A stretch of DNA of 64,000 nt from Halobacteriales archaeon QH_7_65_31 (GTDB taxonomy: Archaea > Halobacteriota > Halobacteria > Halobacteriales > Haloarculaceae), in the NCBI GenBank assembly GCA_003021785.1, contig PXQU01000013.1:62001-126000 (forward strand), read 5' to 3'. Numbering within the stretch: the first letter of the stretch is position 1; each line of letters begins with the position of its first letter. The notes under the pieces were generated by a model that searched no databases, was not told the origin of the DNA, and saw nothing but the letters and a program-made list of their open reading frames with translations. Positions 33,922 through 43,305 of the stretch are shown in pieces. Position numbers and translations under genes: made by a program.

Positions 33922-35853
33922 ATGAGCGACGTGACGGTCACGCTTCCCGACGGGTCCGAGCTGACGGTTCCTGAAGGGTCGAGTGTCGAGGACGTAGCGT
34001 ACGAGATCGGTCCCGGACTCGGGAGCGACACGGTAGCGGGAGTGATCGACGGCGATCTCGTCGACAGACACGACGAGGTAGAAGACGGCGACCGGCTCGT
34101 CATCGTCACCGACCAGAGCGACGAGTATCTTCAGGTGCTTCGCCACTCCGCGGCGCACGTCTTCGCGCAGGCGCTCCAGCGGCTCCACCCCGAGGCGAAG
34201 CTCACTATCGGTCCCCCGACCGACGACGGCTTCTACTACGACGTGGCTGGGATCGACCTCGACGAGGACGACCTCGCGGAGATCGAGTCCGAGATGGAGA
34301 CGATAATCGACGCCGACTACGACATCGAGCGAACCGAACGCTCACACGAGGACGCGCTCGCGACCTTCGAGGAGAACGAGTACAAACGCGAGATCCTCCG
34401 AACCGAGGCCGCCGGCGAGGAGACGGTCTCCTTCTACGTTCAGGACGACTGGGAGGACCTCTGTCAGGGGCCGCATATCGAATCGACCGGAGAGATCGGC
34501 GCGGTGAAGCTGCTCAACGTCTCCTCCTCGTACTGGCGCGGGGACGAGGAGAACGATACCCTCACGCGCGTCCACGGGACCGCCTTCGAATCGGAGGGCG
34601 ATCTGGAGGCGTTCGTCGAGATGCGCGAGGAGGCCAAAGAGCGCGACCACCGGAAGATCGGCTCCGAGATGGAGCTGTTCTCGATCCCGGACCACTCGCC
34701 CGGCTGCGTCCACTTCCACCCGCCGGGGATGGCGATTCGCCGCGAGCTGGAGGCGTATATCCGCGAGAAGAACGACGAGCTCGGCTACGAGGAGGTGTGG
34801 ACGCCGGAGCTCAACAAGGCGGAGCTGTGGAAGCCGACGGGCCACTACGAGAACTTCACCGAGAACGGTGAGATGTTCAACTGGGAGCAGGACGAGACCG
34901 AGTACGGCCTGAAGCCGATGAACTGCGCGAACCACGCGCACATCTACGACGACACCAGCCACTCGTACCGCGATCTCCCGATCCGGCTCTCGGAGTTCGG
35001 GACCTGCTACCGGAACGAACAGTCCGGCGAGCTGTCGGGGCTGCTTCGCGTGCGCGGCTTCACGCAGGACGACGGCCACGCGTTCATCCGGACGGATCAG
35101 ATCGAGGGCGAGATACGGGACGCACTGCGTATCGTCCAGACCATCTACGGTGAGTTCGGCTTCGAGATCAGCTACAAGCTGGAGACTCGCGGCGAGGGAG
35201 CCGTCGGGAGCGAGCAGGTGTGGGAGAACGCGACCGACGCGCTGAAGGCCGCGATGGCAACCGAGAGCCTCGATTTCGACATCGAGGACGGCGAGGCCGC
35301 CTTCTACGGGCCGAAGGTCGGGATCGACGTACGCGACGCCATCGGGCGAGAGTGGACCGTCGGCACGATTCAGCTGGACTTCAACATTCCGCGCGAGCTC
35401 GATCTGACCTACGTCGGTGAGGACAACGACGACCACCATCCGGTGATGGTGCATCGCGCACTGCTCGGCTCCTTCGAGCGGTTCATGGGCGTACTCATCG
35501 AGCATTTCAAGGGGAACTTCCCGACGTGGATCGCGCCCGAGCAGGTCCGCATCCTCCCCATCTCGGAGGACCAACTCGGCTACGCACACCGAGTGAAAAA
35601 CGAACTCGGTGATCGCCGCGTCGAGGTGGACGACCGCGACTGGACCATCGGTCGGAAGATCCGCGCCGGCCACGACGATCGCGTACCGTACATGCTCGTC
35701 GTCGGCGAGACCGAAGCCGAAGCCGGGACGGTCTCCGTGCGCGACCGCTTCGAGAACGAGCGCGACGACGTCGCGACCGACGAGTTCGCCGCCCATCTCG
35801 ACGCGGAGATCGAGCGCCGAACCATCGAGCCGGACTTCGTCACGGACGAGTAG
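33922..35853 (+). CDS. thrS: Threonyl-tRNA synthetase, bacterial-type architecture
   Basis: 643 aa. Domains: TGS (residues 1-60, VTLPDGSELTVPEGSSV), N2 editing domain (about 70-220, HSAAHVFAQAL and DLCQGPHIESTGEIGAVK), class II catalytic core (about 240-530, with FHPPGMAIRRELEAY, PMNCANHAHIY carrying the Zn Cys, LSGLLRVRGFTQDD, and FMGVLIEHFKGNFP), and the anticodon-binding domain (from about 535). The N2 domain is the bacterial/eukaryotic editing domain, not the archaeal NTD, as is known for haloarchaea. Start at 33922 fits the MSDVTVTLPDG opening. Confidence 0.95.
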   Translation: MSDVTVTLPDGSELTVPEGSSVEDVAYEIGPGLGSDTVAGVIDGDLVDRHDEVEDGDRLVIVTDQSDEYLQVLRHSAAHVFAQALQRLHPEAKLTIGPPTDDGFYYDVAGIDLDEDDLAEIESEMETIIDADYDIERTERSHEDALATFEENEYKREILRTEAAGEETVSFYVQDDWEDLCQGPHIESTGEIGAVKLLNVSSSYWRGDEENDTLTRVHGTAFESEGDLEAFVEMREEAKERDHRKIGSEMELFSIPDHSPGCVHFHPPGMAIRRELEAYIREKNDELGYEEVWTPELNKAELWKPTGHYENFTENGEMFNWEQDETEYGLKPMNCANHAHIYDDTSHSYRDLPIRLSEFGTCYRNEQSGELSGLLRVRGFTQDDGHAFIRTDQIEGEIRDALRIVQTIYGEFGFEISYKLETRGEGAVGSEQVWENATDALKAAMATESLDFDIEDGEAAFYGPKVGIDVRDAIGREWTVGTIQLDFNIPRELDLTYVGEDNDDHHPVMVHRALLGSFERFMGVLIEHFKGNFPTWIAPEQVRILPISEDQLGYAHRVKNELGDRRVEVDDRDWTIGRKIRAGHDDRVPYMLVVGETEAEAGTVSVRDRFENERDDVATDEFAAHLDAEIERRTIEPDFVTDE

Positions 35854-35904
35854 GCAGTCGGATCACGTTACTCGGATAACAGCACGACCGTGCGTATACG
35901 ATAA

Positions 35905-35912
35905 CGCTTAAC
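35905..35912 (+). promoter_or_regulatory. TATA-like box of the 5'-nucleotidase gene
   Basis: CGCTTAAC about 27-34 bp before the ATG at 35939, weakly TATA-like. Confidence 0.35.
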
Positions 35913-35938
35913 TTGCAGTTACTACCACAACCGTGTAT

Positions 35939-38086
35939 ATGGCAGAGACGCCAGACGCCGACGAGTCCGAGTTCACACTGAATCGTCGCGGGCTGCTCAC
36001 CGCCGCGGGCGGGATCGCGGTCGCGAGCGCGACCGGCGGTGTCGCGAGCGCGACACAGCCGGCGAACACCGTGACGCTCATCCACGACACCCACTTCCAC
36101 GGTCGCTTCGAGGACGCGGGCGATGCCGAGCTGAACCTCCCGCGCTACTTCGCGGTCGCAGATCGGCTGCGCGAGGAGTACGACAACGCCGCGTTCATCG
36201 GGAACGGTGACGACCTCGCCCCCTCGCTGCTCGGGCTGGAGTACGAGGGACGCCACATGGTCGAGGCGCTCAACTATATGCAGCCGGCGGCGATCGGTGC
36301 TGGCAACCACGACTTCGACTTCGGTGTCGAGACGGCAACGAACCGGTTCGGGAACTCCGAGTTCCCGTGGGTCGTCGCGAACCTCCTCACGCCCGACGGC
36401 GAACCCGTCCCGGAGACGCAGCGATGGACGACGTTCGAAGCCGGGAGCGCGACGGTCGGCGTCTTCGGGCTCGTCACGGAGAGTTTCTACACGATCACCG
36501 ACTATCCGGACGACTGGCAGGTGCTCGACACGGTCGAGGCCGCCCGCGAGGCCGTCGCTGCACTCGACGGGGACGCGGACTTCATCGTCTGTGCGAGCCA
36601 CCTCTCGTCGGGTGCACAGGAACAGGTCGCGAAGGAGGTCGATGGGCTCGACGCCGTCGTCGGCTCGCACTCCGGGATCGTCTTCGACGAGCCGGCGACG
36701 ATCGGGGGAACCACCGTCGCCGAGTTCGGCGACGAGTTCGGCCATCTCGGTCGCCTCACCTTCGATCTCGACACGGGCGAGCTGGGCGAGTGGGAGCGGT
36801 TCGACTTCTACAACGCCGGCGCGCTCGACGACGGCGAGAGCCCGCCCGGCGGTGACAGCGAGAACCACGTTCCACGCGACGTACAGGAGATCACCGGCGA
36901 CGAGGAGCTGGCGAGCATCACCCAAGAGTACACGACAGAGCTCGAAGAGCGGCTCGGTCAGCCCGTCGTCGAGAGCGAGGTCAAGCTGAACGCGACGTCG
37001 GAGAACTACGCCGTCGAGACGGGGATCGGTAATCTCATCACCGACCTGATGCGCGACGTCGGCAACTTCGAGACGGAGATCGACGTGGCCATCCAGAACG
37101 CCGGCGGGATCCGGTCGAACACGGTGTACGGGCCGGGACCGATCACCGGTGTCAACGTGATGGACATCCTGCCGTTCCCGAACGAGATCGAGGTGTACGA
37201 GCTGTCGGGCGCGAAGCTCCGGCAGTACGTCCGTGACTCCGTGCGACCGATGCCGGGCGACTTCGGTTCGCAACCGGCGATTCAGGTCTCCGGTATCAGC
37301 TACGAGTGGCGCGGGCACGACGGCGAGTCGAGCGTCGAGAACGTCTTCGTCGGCGGAGAGCCGCTCGACGAAGAGGAGACGTATCTCGTCTCGACGAACG
37401 ACTACGTCGCCGGTCGCAGCGTCATCGGCGAGGGCGAGCGCGTCCTCAGCTCCGGCCAGTTCCAAGGGCCGTTCGTGATGGACCAGCTCGAAGAGCGTGA
37501 CACGATCTCGCCGACGCGCGGCCATCGCATGATCCGCGTGGACGAGACGGTCGAGCCGGCGACCGTCGAGGGTGACGACGACACCGTCACGCTGACGGCG
37601 TCGCTCCCGACCGATGCAGCAGAGGGGGTCGCGCCCGACAGCTACCGCGTCATCCCGCGTGTCGGTGAGTCGCTCACGCCCGAGAGCGTGAGCGCGACCG
37701 ACGGGACGGTGGCAGCGACGTTCGACGCGACCGAACTGACCGAGCTCGCCGAGATCGACGACCCGACACTCCGACTCGTCGGTGGGTTCGACCCCGACGA
37801 GGAGCATTACGGCTACACGAACGACGAGGGCGAGCTGATCGAGCTTCCGCCGTCGAGCGGCTACGACTACCACCAGCTGAAAGCCAGCGTCGATGCGTCG
37901 GCCGTCCTCGAAGCGACGGCGACCGCAACGTCGACGGACGACGAGACGGAGGCGACGACCGATTCCGACGCGGAGACCGAGACGACCGGGAACCAGCCGG
38001 GCTTCGGCGCGGCCGCGGCGGTCGGTGGTGCGGCCGGCGGTGCGTATCTCTACGACCGACTGACGGACGACGACTCCGCGGAGTAG
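35939..38086 (+). CDS. Tat-exported 5'-nucleotidase / cyclic phosphodiesterase with PGF-CTERM-like tail
   Basis: 715 aa. The N-terminus has a twin-arginine signal (TLNRRGLLTAAGGIAVASA). Next is a metallophosphatase domain: LIHDTHFHGRF, FIGNGDDLAPS, GAGNHDFDFG, CASHLSSGA and GSHSGIVFDEP hold the dinuclear-metal ligands. From about residue 340 is the 5'-nucleotidase C-terminal domain, with AIQNAGGIRSN and DILPFPNEIEVYEL. The C-terminus reads QPGFGAAAAVGGAAGGAYLY, resembling the PGF-CTERM/archaeosortase signal, after a Thr/Asp/Glu-rich linker. This suggests a protein processed and anchored at the cell surface that dephosphorylates nucleotides for phosphate or nucleoside uptake. Confidence 0.88.
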   Translation: MAETPDADESEFTLNRRGLLTAAGGIAVASATGGVASATQPANTVTLIHDTHFHGRFEDAGDAELNLPRYFAVADRLREEYDNAAFIGNGDDLAPSLLGLEYEGRHMVEALNYMQPAAIGAGNHDFDFGVETATNRFGNSEFPWVVANLLTPDGEPVPETQRWTTFEAGSATVGVFGLVTESFYTITDYPDDWQVLDTVEAAREAVAALDGDADFIVCASHLSSGAQEQVAKEVDGLDAVVGSHSGIVFDEPATIGGTTVAEFGDEFGHLGRLTFDLDTGELGEWERFDFYNAGALDDGESPPGGDSENHVPRDVQEITGDEELASITQEYTTELEERLGQPVVESEVKLNATSENYAVETGIGNLITDLMRDVGNFETEIDVAIQNAGGIRSNTVYGPGPITGVNVMDILPFPNEIEVYELSGAKLRQYVRDSVRPMPGDFGSQPAIQVSGISYEWRGHDGESSVENVFVGGEPLDEEETYLVSTNDYVAGRSVIGEGERVLSSGQFQGPFVMDQLEERDTISPTRGHRMIRVDETVEPATVEGDDDTVTLTASLPTDAAEGVAPDSYRVIPRVGESLTPESVSATDGTVAATFDATELTELAEIDDPTLRLVGGFDPDEEHYGYTNDEGELIELPPSSGYDYHQLKASVDASAVLEATATATSTDDETEATTDSDAETETTGNQPGFGAAAAVGGAAGGAYLYDRLTDDDSAE

Positions 38087-38087
38087 C

Positions 38088-39089
38088 TCACGCCTCGGGA
38101 TCGTCGCCTTCTCTGAGGATGAACGGGCCGGTCGTCAGCGTCCGCTGCGTGATGGTGACGATGCGGAACACGTAGGAGACGAGCAGTAAGAACGGCAGTA
38201 CGGCCAGCGTCACTGCCCCCGACACGACCAGCAGGAGGTTCGAGACGCCGAGGGTCGCACCCGGAACGTCACCGGTATCGACGAACAGCAGGACCGCGAC
38301 GGTAACGCCGAGGGCGGGGACGGCGGCCGAGAGGATCACCCGCGAGAGTCGAACGAGCTCGTTCTGAAAGTATAACCCGCGGACGTACTCACGGGCCGGG
38401 CCGAACAGCGTGAGCGCGTCGATAAACGCCGTGAGCGCGTCGGCCCCGTCGTCGGTGAGCGCGTCGTCGTGGTTCCGGCGGAGTCGCCGCGCCTGATGGA
38501 CGCGGTACGCGTAGTTATAATCGAGCGCGGCCCGGAGCGCCGAGAACTCCAGATACCGCGTTCCGTCGAGTCTGGCGGTGACGGTGTCGGCGTTGGCGTC
38601 GTGTTCACGAGTGAACTGCGCGACGCGCTCACCGGCGACTCCCTCGGTGACCGTCTCGCGAAGCGTCTGTGCGCGCGCGTCCGTCTCACGCAGGAGCGCG
38701 CGCAGGAACTGCGCCGGCTCCGCCGGTGACACGTCGCCGAGGAGCGACTCCACGTCGCGACGGAAGTCGAGCGAGTCGTCGAGCCGAGAGCGATGGTCGT
38801 CGAGCGTGGCGAGCTGCTGTGACAGCACGAGCTGGTCGATGGTGACGACGAGCGTCACGCCGGTGATGATGCCGGTGACGAGTCCCTCGAACACCGTCTC
38901 AACGGGGTCAGAGCCGGTCATCACCACCCGAAGCGGGGAGGGATCGAGCGTACCGACGACGACGAAGAAGCCGAACAGACAGCCGGCGAGCAGGCCAGCG
39001 ACCGTCCACCGGTTCCCATCGAGCAGGAGCCAGCGGCGCAGTCGGGTCTGGCCGCCGGTCCGGGCAGTTTCGTTCGAGTCGCCGGACAT
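38088..39089 (-). CDS. Haloarchaeal membrane protein with long internal loop
   Basis: 333 aa. Two N-terminal spans (VAGLLAGCLFGFFVVVGTL; GLVTGIITGVTLVVTIDQLV), a helical Arg/Asp-rich cytoplasmic-type segment of about 150 residues, then two C-terminal spans (VILSAAVPALGVTVAVLLFV and NLLLVVSGAVTLAVLPFLLL). No catalytic motif. It is convergent with the 5'-nucleotidase, 1 bp apart. Function unknown. Confidence 0.65.
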   Translation of the reverse strand: MSGDSNETARTGGQTRLRRWLLLDGNRWTVAGLLAGCLFGFFVVVGTLDPSPLRVVMTGSDPVETVFEGLVTGIITGVTLVVTIDQLVLSQQLATLDDHRSRLDDSLDFRRDVESLLGDVSPAEPAQFLRALLRETDARAQTLRETVTEGVAGERVAQFTREHDANADTVTARLDGTRYLEFSALRAALDYNYAYRVHQARRLRRNHDDALTDDGADALTAFIDALTLFGPAREYVRGLYFQNELVRLSRVILSAAVPALGVTVAVLLFVDTGDVPGATLGVSNLLLVVSGAVTLAVLPFLLLVSYVFRIVTITQRTLTTGPFILREGDDPEA

Positions 39090-39253
39090 ACGCAGTGAGT
39101 CTCGGGCGGGCGAGAAAAAGTGCGGTGACTGCGGTCCTCACTCGTCGGTTCCGCGCAGGATGAACGGATCGATCGAGAGAGCGAGCCGATCGAGACGCCG
39201 TCTTCAGCTGCTATCGCGGCGTGGAGGACGTACGACGGTGGGGCGGCGAGACC

Positions 39254-40084
39254 TCAGTTCGACTCGTCGTCCTGTAGCTCGGCGAGCTCGCTCTCCACGT
39301 CGGCGTCCGCGTCGGTCGGCTCACCGGCGTCGAGATCCTCCAGCGGGTCGCTCCCACCGTCGCTCGCGCCAGTCGCCGACTCGGTCTCGACGCCCTCCTG
39401 TTCGCGGAGGGTGTCCAGCTCGGACTCGATCTCCGCGTCTGCTCGCCCGGTCTCCAGCTCCTTTTCGAGATCGGAGCGGTCGTCCATCGCGCTCTCCAGT
39501 GCGCCGGACCCTTCGAGTTCGTCCAGCGCCTCGGAGCGAGCCTCCATGTCCTTCGTCTGCTCGCGCGCTCGCTCGATAGAGCGGGAGACGTTCTGCATCT
39601 CGTCGCCGGCCCCGGTCATCGCCTCGGAGACGCGCGTGCTCGCCTCGGCCGCCTCGTAGCGGGCCTTCATCGTCTCCTTTTCGGTCTTGAACTCCGCGAT
39701 CTGCTGTTGAAGCTCGTCTTTCTTCGAGACGAGGTTATCCTGCGTCTGCTGGAGATCGGCGATCTGTGACTCCAGATCCTCGATCTGGCTCATCTTCGTC
39801 TTCTTCTTTTCGAGCGCCTGTCGAGCGAGGTCCTCGCGGTCCTGCTTGACGGCCTCGCGGGCCTGATCGTTGTGTTTCTCGACGTTCTCTTCGAGCCGGC
39901 GTTTCTGGATTTCGAGTCGCTTCTTCTGGGTCGTCAGATCGGCGATCCCCTGTTTCACGTCCTGTAGCTCGTCGCGCATCTGCTCGTAGGAGTAGTCGAG
40001 CTGCTCGGTGGGGTCTTCCGCGCTCGAGATGAGCGAGTTGAGCTTCGACCGGACGACGTACGACGCTCGCGAGAGGATTCCCAT
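39254..40084 (-). CDS. PspA/IM30 (ESCRT-III-like) family protein
   Basis: 276 aa. Opens MGILSRASYVVRSKLNSLIS, then SAEDPTEQLDYSYEQMRDEL, the PspA/Vipp1 core, then long helical coiled coil (KKRLEIQKRRLEENVEKHND and on) to about residue 190. The C-terminal 70 residues are an acidic, disordered tail. PspA-family proteins bind and remodel stressed membranes. A TATA-like TTTTAAAG on the minus strand lies 22-31 bp upstream. It is divergent from the TrkA-type gene. Confidence 0.88.
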   Translation of the reverse strand: MGILSRASYVVRSKLNSLISSAEDPTEQLDYSYEQMRDELQDVKQGIADLTTQKKRLEIQKRRLEENVEKHNDQAREAVKQDREDLARQALEKKKTKMSQIEDLESQIADLQQTQDNLVSKKDELQQQIAEFKTEKETMKARYEAAEASTRVSEAMTGAGDEMQNVSRSIERAREQTKDMEARSEALDELEGSGALESAMDDRSDLEKELETGRADAEIESELDTLREQEGVETESATGASDGGSDPLEDLDAGEPTDADADVESELAELQDDESN

Positions 40085-40105
40085 ACGTCGTGTACGGTGC
40101 GTACC

Positions 40106-40115
40106 CTTTAAAATC
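40106..40115. promoter_or_regulatory. Shared TATA-like box between pspA-type and trkA-type genes
   Basis: CTTTAAAATC on the plus strand reads GATTTTAAAG on the minus strand, 22-31 bp before the PspA-type ATG. The TrkA-type start is 53 bp to the right, so the box best serves the PspA-type gene. Confidence 0.45.
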
Positions 40116-40167
40116 TAAGCCGTGGACGAACCAGCGGATTCTTGAATTCGGGCCGGAACGATGGAAC

Positions 40168-40842
40168 ATGTATCTCATCGTCGTGGGCGCGGGCAACATC
40201 GGAACGCCGCTCATCCAGATCGCCACGGAAGGGGGAAACGAGGTAGTCGTCATCGAACGCGACGAGCGCAAGGCGACGGAGGCTGCCGAAGCGTTCGACT
40301 GTCTGGTCATTAACGACGACGCGACGGTGAAGGAGACGCTCTCCGACGCCGGAGCCGACCGCGCTGACGCCGTCATCTCGACGACCGATCAGGACGCGAC
40401 GAACATCATGGTCGGCCTGCTCGCACAGGAGCTCGACGTGCCGTACGTCGTCAGCGTCGTCCACAACCCGGAGCATATGAGCCTGTTCGAGCAGATCGGC
40501 GTCCACACGATGGAGAACCCACAGCGACTCATCGCCGAGTACCTGTATCGGTCGGTGGTCCGTCCATCGATCGTCGACTACATGGAGATCGGCGAGACCG
40601 CCGAGGTGTTCGAGATCACGGTCGAACCCGGGGCCGACATCGCCGACCAGACGCTTGAATCGGCAGCGACGAGTGGACTCCTCCCCGAAGACGTGCTTAT
40701 CGTCGCCATCAGTCGTAAAAACGGCGGGCTGACGACGCCGCGCGGCGACACGACGATCCGGGCCGGCGACCTGCTGACGGTGTACGCGGCAGAGGGAGCA
40801 ACGGCGTCAGTGACCGACGTGTTCGGCCATCACGAGGTGTAA
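40168..40842 (+). CDS. trkA: TrkA-family potassium-uptake regulatory protein
   Basis: 224 aa: RCK-N Rossmann domain (MYLIVVGAGNIGTPLIQIA, VVIERDERKATEAAE, DADAVISTTDQDATN-like) and RCK-C (TrkA-C) domain (ETAEVFEITVEPGADIADQT to AGDLLTVYAA). It gates K+ channels or transporters (Trk/Ktr type) by NAD/ATP binding. No K+ channel gene is adjacent here. ATG at 40168 gives the normal start. Confidence 0.9.
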   Translation: MYLIVVGAGNIGTPLIQIATEGGNEVVVIERDERKATEAAEAFDCLVINDDATVKETLSDAGADRADAVISTTDQDATNIMVGLLAQELDVPYVVSVVHNPEHMSLFEQIGVHTMENPQRLIAEYLYRSVVRPSIVDYMEIGETAEVFEITVEPGADIADQTLESAATSGLLPEDVLIVAISRKNGGLTTPRGDTTIRAGDLLTVYAAEGATASVTDVFGHHEV

Positions 40843-40866
40843 AGCGAGTCGGTGACGGCCGCGTCG

Positions 40867-42342
40867 TCAGGAGCCGCCGCCGAACATCTGTCGCATCATC
40901 GGATGCATCTCCATCATCTGCTCTTCTGCGATCTCCTCGTACAGCTTGTACGTGATCGAGACCGTGAGCAGCAGCCCCGTTCCCGAGACGTTGCCGATGG
41001 TTCCGAGCATGTTCGCCATCACGGCGAGCGCACCGACGAGTGCACCGCCGATGATGGTGACCTGTGGGATGTAGCGTTCGAGCACCTTCTCGATGACGCC
41101 GGGCGACTGCCGGAAGCCGGGGATCTGCATCCCCGAGTCCTGGATCTGCTGGGCGGTCGCCTCCGGTCCCATACCGGTCGTCTCCACCCAGAAGACGGCG
41201 AAGACCGCACCGCCGATGATCATGAACGCGAGATCGATGCCGAGACGGAGCAACACCTGCCACAGCTCGACCGGCAGATCCGTGACGAACCACATCCAGT
41301 CCCGGTAGTTGTAGACGGGCGCGACGTAGTAGAAGAACCCGTCGATCGCCTGACCGTTCGCGTTGAAGTCGCCGAGCCACAGCGGCATCCCGTCACCCAT
41401 CTGAGAGTGGATGATACGACCGAGGAACTGGAGATTCGTCTGTAGCGCACGGACGAGAATCATCGGTAGGACGGACGCGTAGACGAGCTTCACCGGGAAG
41501 CGACCGCGTGCGCCCTTCACCCGCGCGTGCGAGAGCGGTATCTCGACGCGAACGGACTCGGCGTAGACGACCACCACGAAGATGAACACCGTGGTGAATA
41601 AGAACAGCAGCTGCCCCTGTGAGAGGAGCAGCCCTTGGAGTCCCGACCCGCCGAGCACGGAGCCGAGATTCGCGTTCGTGAAGATGATCTGATACCAGCC
41701 GAAGAGGAACCCGCTCTGTCCGGTGATGGCGGGAACGCCGAAGAAGCCACCGATGAGTCGCTGACTGATGCCGGCGATGATGAACAGCCCGACACCGGAG
41801 CCGACGCCCCACTTCGAGATGACCTCGTCCATGAACAGGATGAGGAGACCGCCGACAAAGATCTGGGCGAACATCAGCCACTTGACGCCGCCCGATCCGA
41901 TACCGAGACTGCCCGCAACGGCGTCACTCGCCGGCAGGAAGTTGCCGGCGAACACCATCGGCAGCCCGGTCAGACAGATCATCACGACCACCAGCAGCTT
42001 CTGGAGGCCCTGATACAACACCTGATCGCGCGGATCGTTCGTGTCCAGCCCGAGCAGGTTCGCACCGCCGAGCAGCTGGAGGACGATCGATGCCGTGACG
42101 ATGGGACCGATACCCAACTGGAGAATCGTACCTTGGCCGCCCGCGAGGATCGAGCGGAACTGTCCGAACGCGTCCGACCCCTGCCCGGCGAGCCCGTAGA
42201 CGTAGACGTTCGTCAGGAAAAAATACAGGACGAGAACGCCGGCTGTCCAGGCGAGCTTCCGCCGGAACGGGACGTGTCCCTCCGGACGGGTGACGCCGGG
42301 CATTCGCGTGAGCAGCGGTTCTGCGGTCTCCTTCCAGCTCAT
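40867..42342 (-). CDS. secY: Protein translocase subunit SecY
   Basis: 491 aa, ten membrane helices, with the SecY signatures GQGTILQLGIGPIVTASIVL (plug/helix 2) and GVGSGVGLFIIAGISQRLIG. It is the central pore for Sec secretion and membrane insertion. The first segments read KETAEPLLTRMPGVTRPEGH and VPFRRKLAWTAGVLVLYF. It is the last gene of the ribosomal cluster, 1 bp from L15. Length is normal for haloarchaea. Confidence 0.97.
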   Translation of the reverse strand: MSWKETAEPLLTRMPGVTRPEGHVPFRRKLAWTAGVLVLYFFLTNVYVYGLAGQGSDAFGQFRSILAGGQGTILQLGIGPIVTASIVLQLLGGANLLGLDTNDPRDQVLYQGLQKLLVVVMICLTGLPMVFAGNFLPASDAVAGSLGIGSGGVKWLMFAQIFVGGLLILFMDEVISKWGVGSGVGLFIIAGISQRLIGGFFGVPAITGQSGFLFGWYQIIFTNANLGSVLGGSGLQGLLLSQGQLLFLFTTVFIFVVVVYAESVRVEIPLSHARVKGARGRFPVKLVYASVLPMILVRALQTNLQFLGRIIHSQMGDGMPLWLGDFNANGQAIDGFFYYVAPVYNYRDWMWFVTDLPVELWQVLLRLGIDLAFMIIGGAVFAVFWVETTGMGPEATAQQIQDSGMQIPGFRQSPGVIEKVLERYIPQVTIIGGALVGALAVMANMLGTIGNVSGTGLLLTVSITYKLYEEIAEEQMMEMHPMMRQMFGGGS

Positions 42343-42343
42343 T

Positions 42344-42841
42344 TTACTCCTCTTGCTCGTCGTCGTCCGTAGCTTCTTCGGCTTCCTCGCGCAGTTCCTC
42401 GCCGAGTTCCGTCAGGACCGCCCCGCCGCCTGCGGCGTCGAGCGCCGCTTCGGCGTCGTCCGAGAAGGCGTCTGCGGTGACGGTGAGTGCCGTGTGACAC
42501 TGGCCGCCGCCGAGCACCTTCACGCGGTCCACGTCGTTGCGACCCTCGACGACATCGCGAGCGTCGACGGCGTAGCCGCCATCGGTCTCGGTCGCGACGC
42601 CGTCGTCGGCGAGCAGGACGATGTCCTCGTCCAGCTCGCGGAGGTTGATTGTCTCGACGATCCGGTCTGTCTTCTGCGGTCGCTTGAACCCGTGTTTCTG
42701 TCGCTCCGGGTACAGATTCTGCTCGTGTTTCTTCCGACCGGCGCGACCGCGACCACCGCGGTGACCTGCGCCGCGTCGTTTCTTGTGCGAGCCGCCGCCG
42801 TGCGTGCGCGAACCACGCTGTCGTCGTTTCTTACTCGTCAT
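42344..42841 (-). CDS. rpl15: 50S ribosomal protein L15
   Basis: 165 aa, opens TSKKRRQRGSRTHGGGSHKK with the GGGSHKKRRGAGHRGGRGRA start typical of L15/L27a, then RPQKTDRI-type middle. C-terminus is acidic. Its ATG overlaps the L30 stop. Confidence 0.96.
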   Translation of the reverse strand: MTSKKRRQRGSRTHGGGSHKKRRGAGHRGGRGRAGRKKHEQNLYPERQKHGFKRPQKTDRIVETINLRELDEDIVLLADDGVATETDGGYAVDARDVVEGRNDVDRVKVLGGGQCHTALTVTADAFSDDAEAALDAAGGGAVLTELGEELREEAEEATDDDEQEE

Positions 42842-43305
42842 TATCGCATCGCCTCCAGAAGTGAATCGAGTGCGTCGGTCTCCTGCTTCCCGAGCATCCC
42901 GCCCTCCGCTCCGGACTGCTTGATGCCCTCGTGCCCGCCGCGTGGCGGGTGGAGCCGGAGCGTCGGGGAGAGACCCTGCGCTTTGAGCGTGGTCTCCTCA
43001 TCGACGAGCGCTGACGCGAGCGCGTCGATGCCGTCGTAGTCGGTGTTCGTTCCGACCCAGTCGTCGTCGATCTCGGCCTCGCCCTCAGCGGGTTCGGCGC
43101 GGTTCGCGACGAGGAGGGCGACCGTCTCCTCGGACGGGGTCCCGTGTGCGACCCAGTCGTTCACCTTCGTGATCATGCCGCGGTAGGCGTCCGTCTCGGG
43201 GACGAACGTCACGTGGTTCACCTTGTGCAGGTTCAACATCGAGAGCGTGTCTCGAACCTCGTGGCTCTGATTCACCTCACCGCGGAGCTGGACGATCGCT
43301 TCCAT
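42841..43305 (-). CDS. rpl30: 50S ribosomal protein L30
   Basis: 154 aa from ATG 43305, or 155 aa from the GTG one codon upstream. EAIVQLRGEVNQSHEVRDTL, NLHKVNHVTFVPETDAYRGM and LRLHPPRGGHEG are the L30 (L7e-like archaeal) blocks. The ATG overlaps the S5 stop (TGATG), showing tight coupling in the operon. Confidence 0.95.
   Translation of the reverse strand: MEAIVQLRGEVNQSHEVRDTLSMLNLHKVNHVTFVPETDAYRGMITKVNDWVAHGTPSEETVALLVANRAEPAEGEAEIDDDWVGTNTDYDGIDALASALVDEETTLKAQGLSPTLRLHPPRGGHEGIKQSGAEGGMLGKQETDALDSLLEAMR

Noticed and set aside
34342-35796. 484-residue minus-strand open frame opposite thrS
   Set aside because: Shadow of thrS; no motif and no promoter.
35840-37873. 677-residue minus-strand open frame opposite the 5'-nucleotidase
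   Set aside because: Shadow frame; the plus strand has a signal peptide and metal-site motifs in order.
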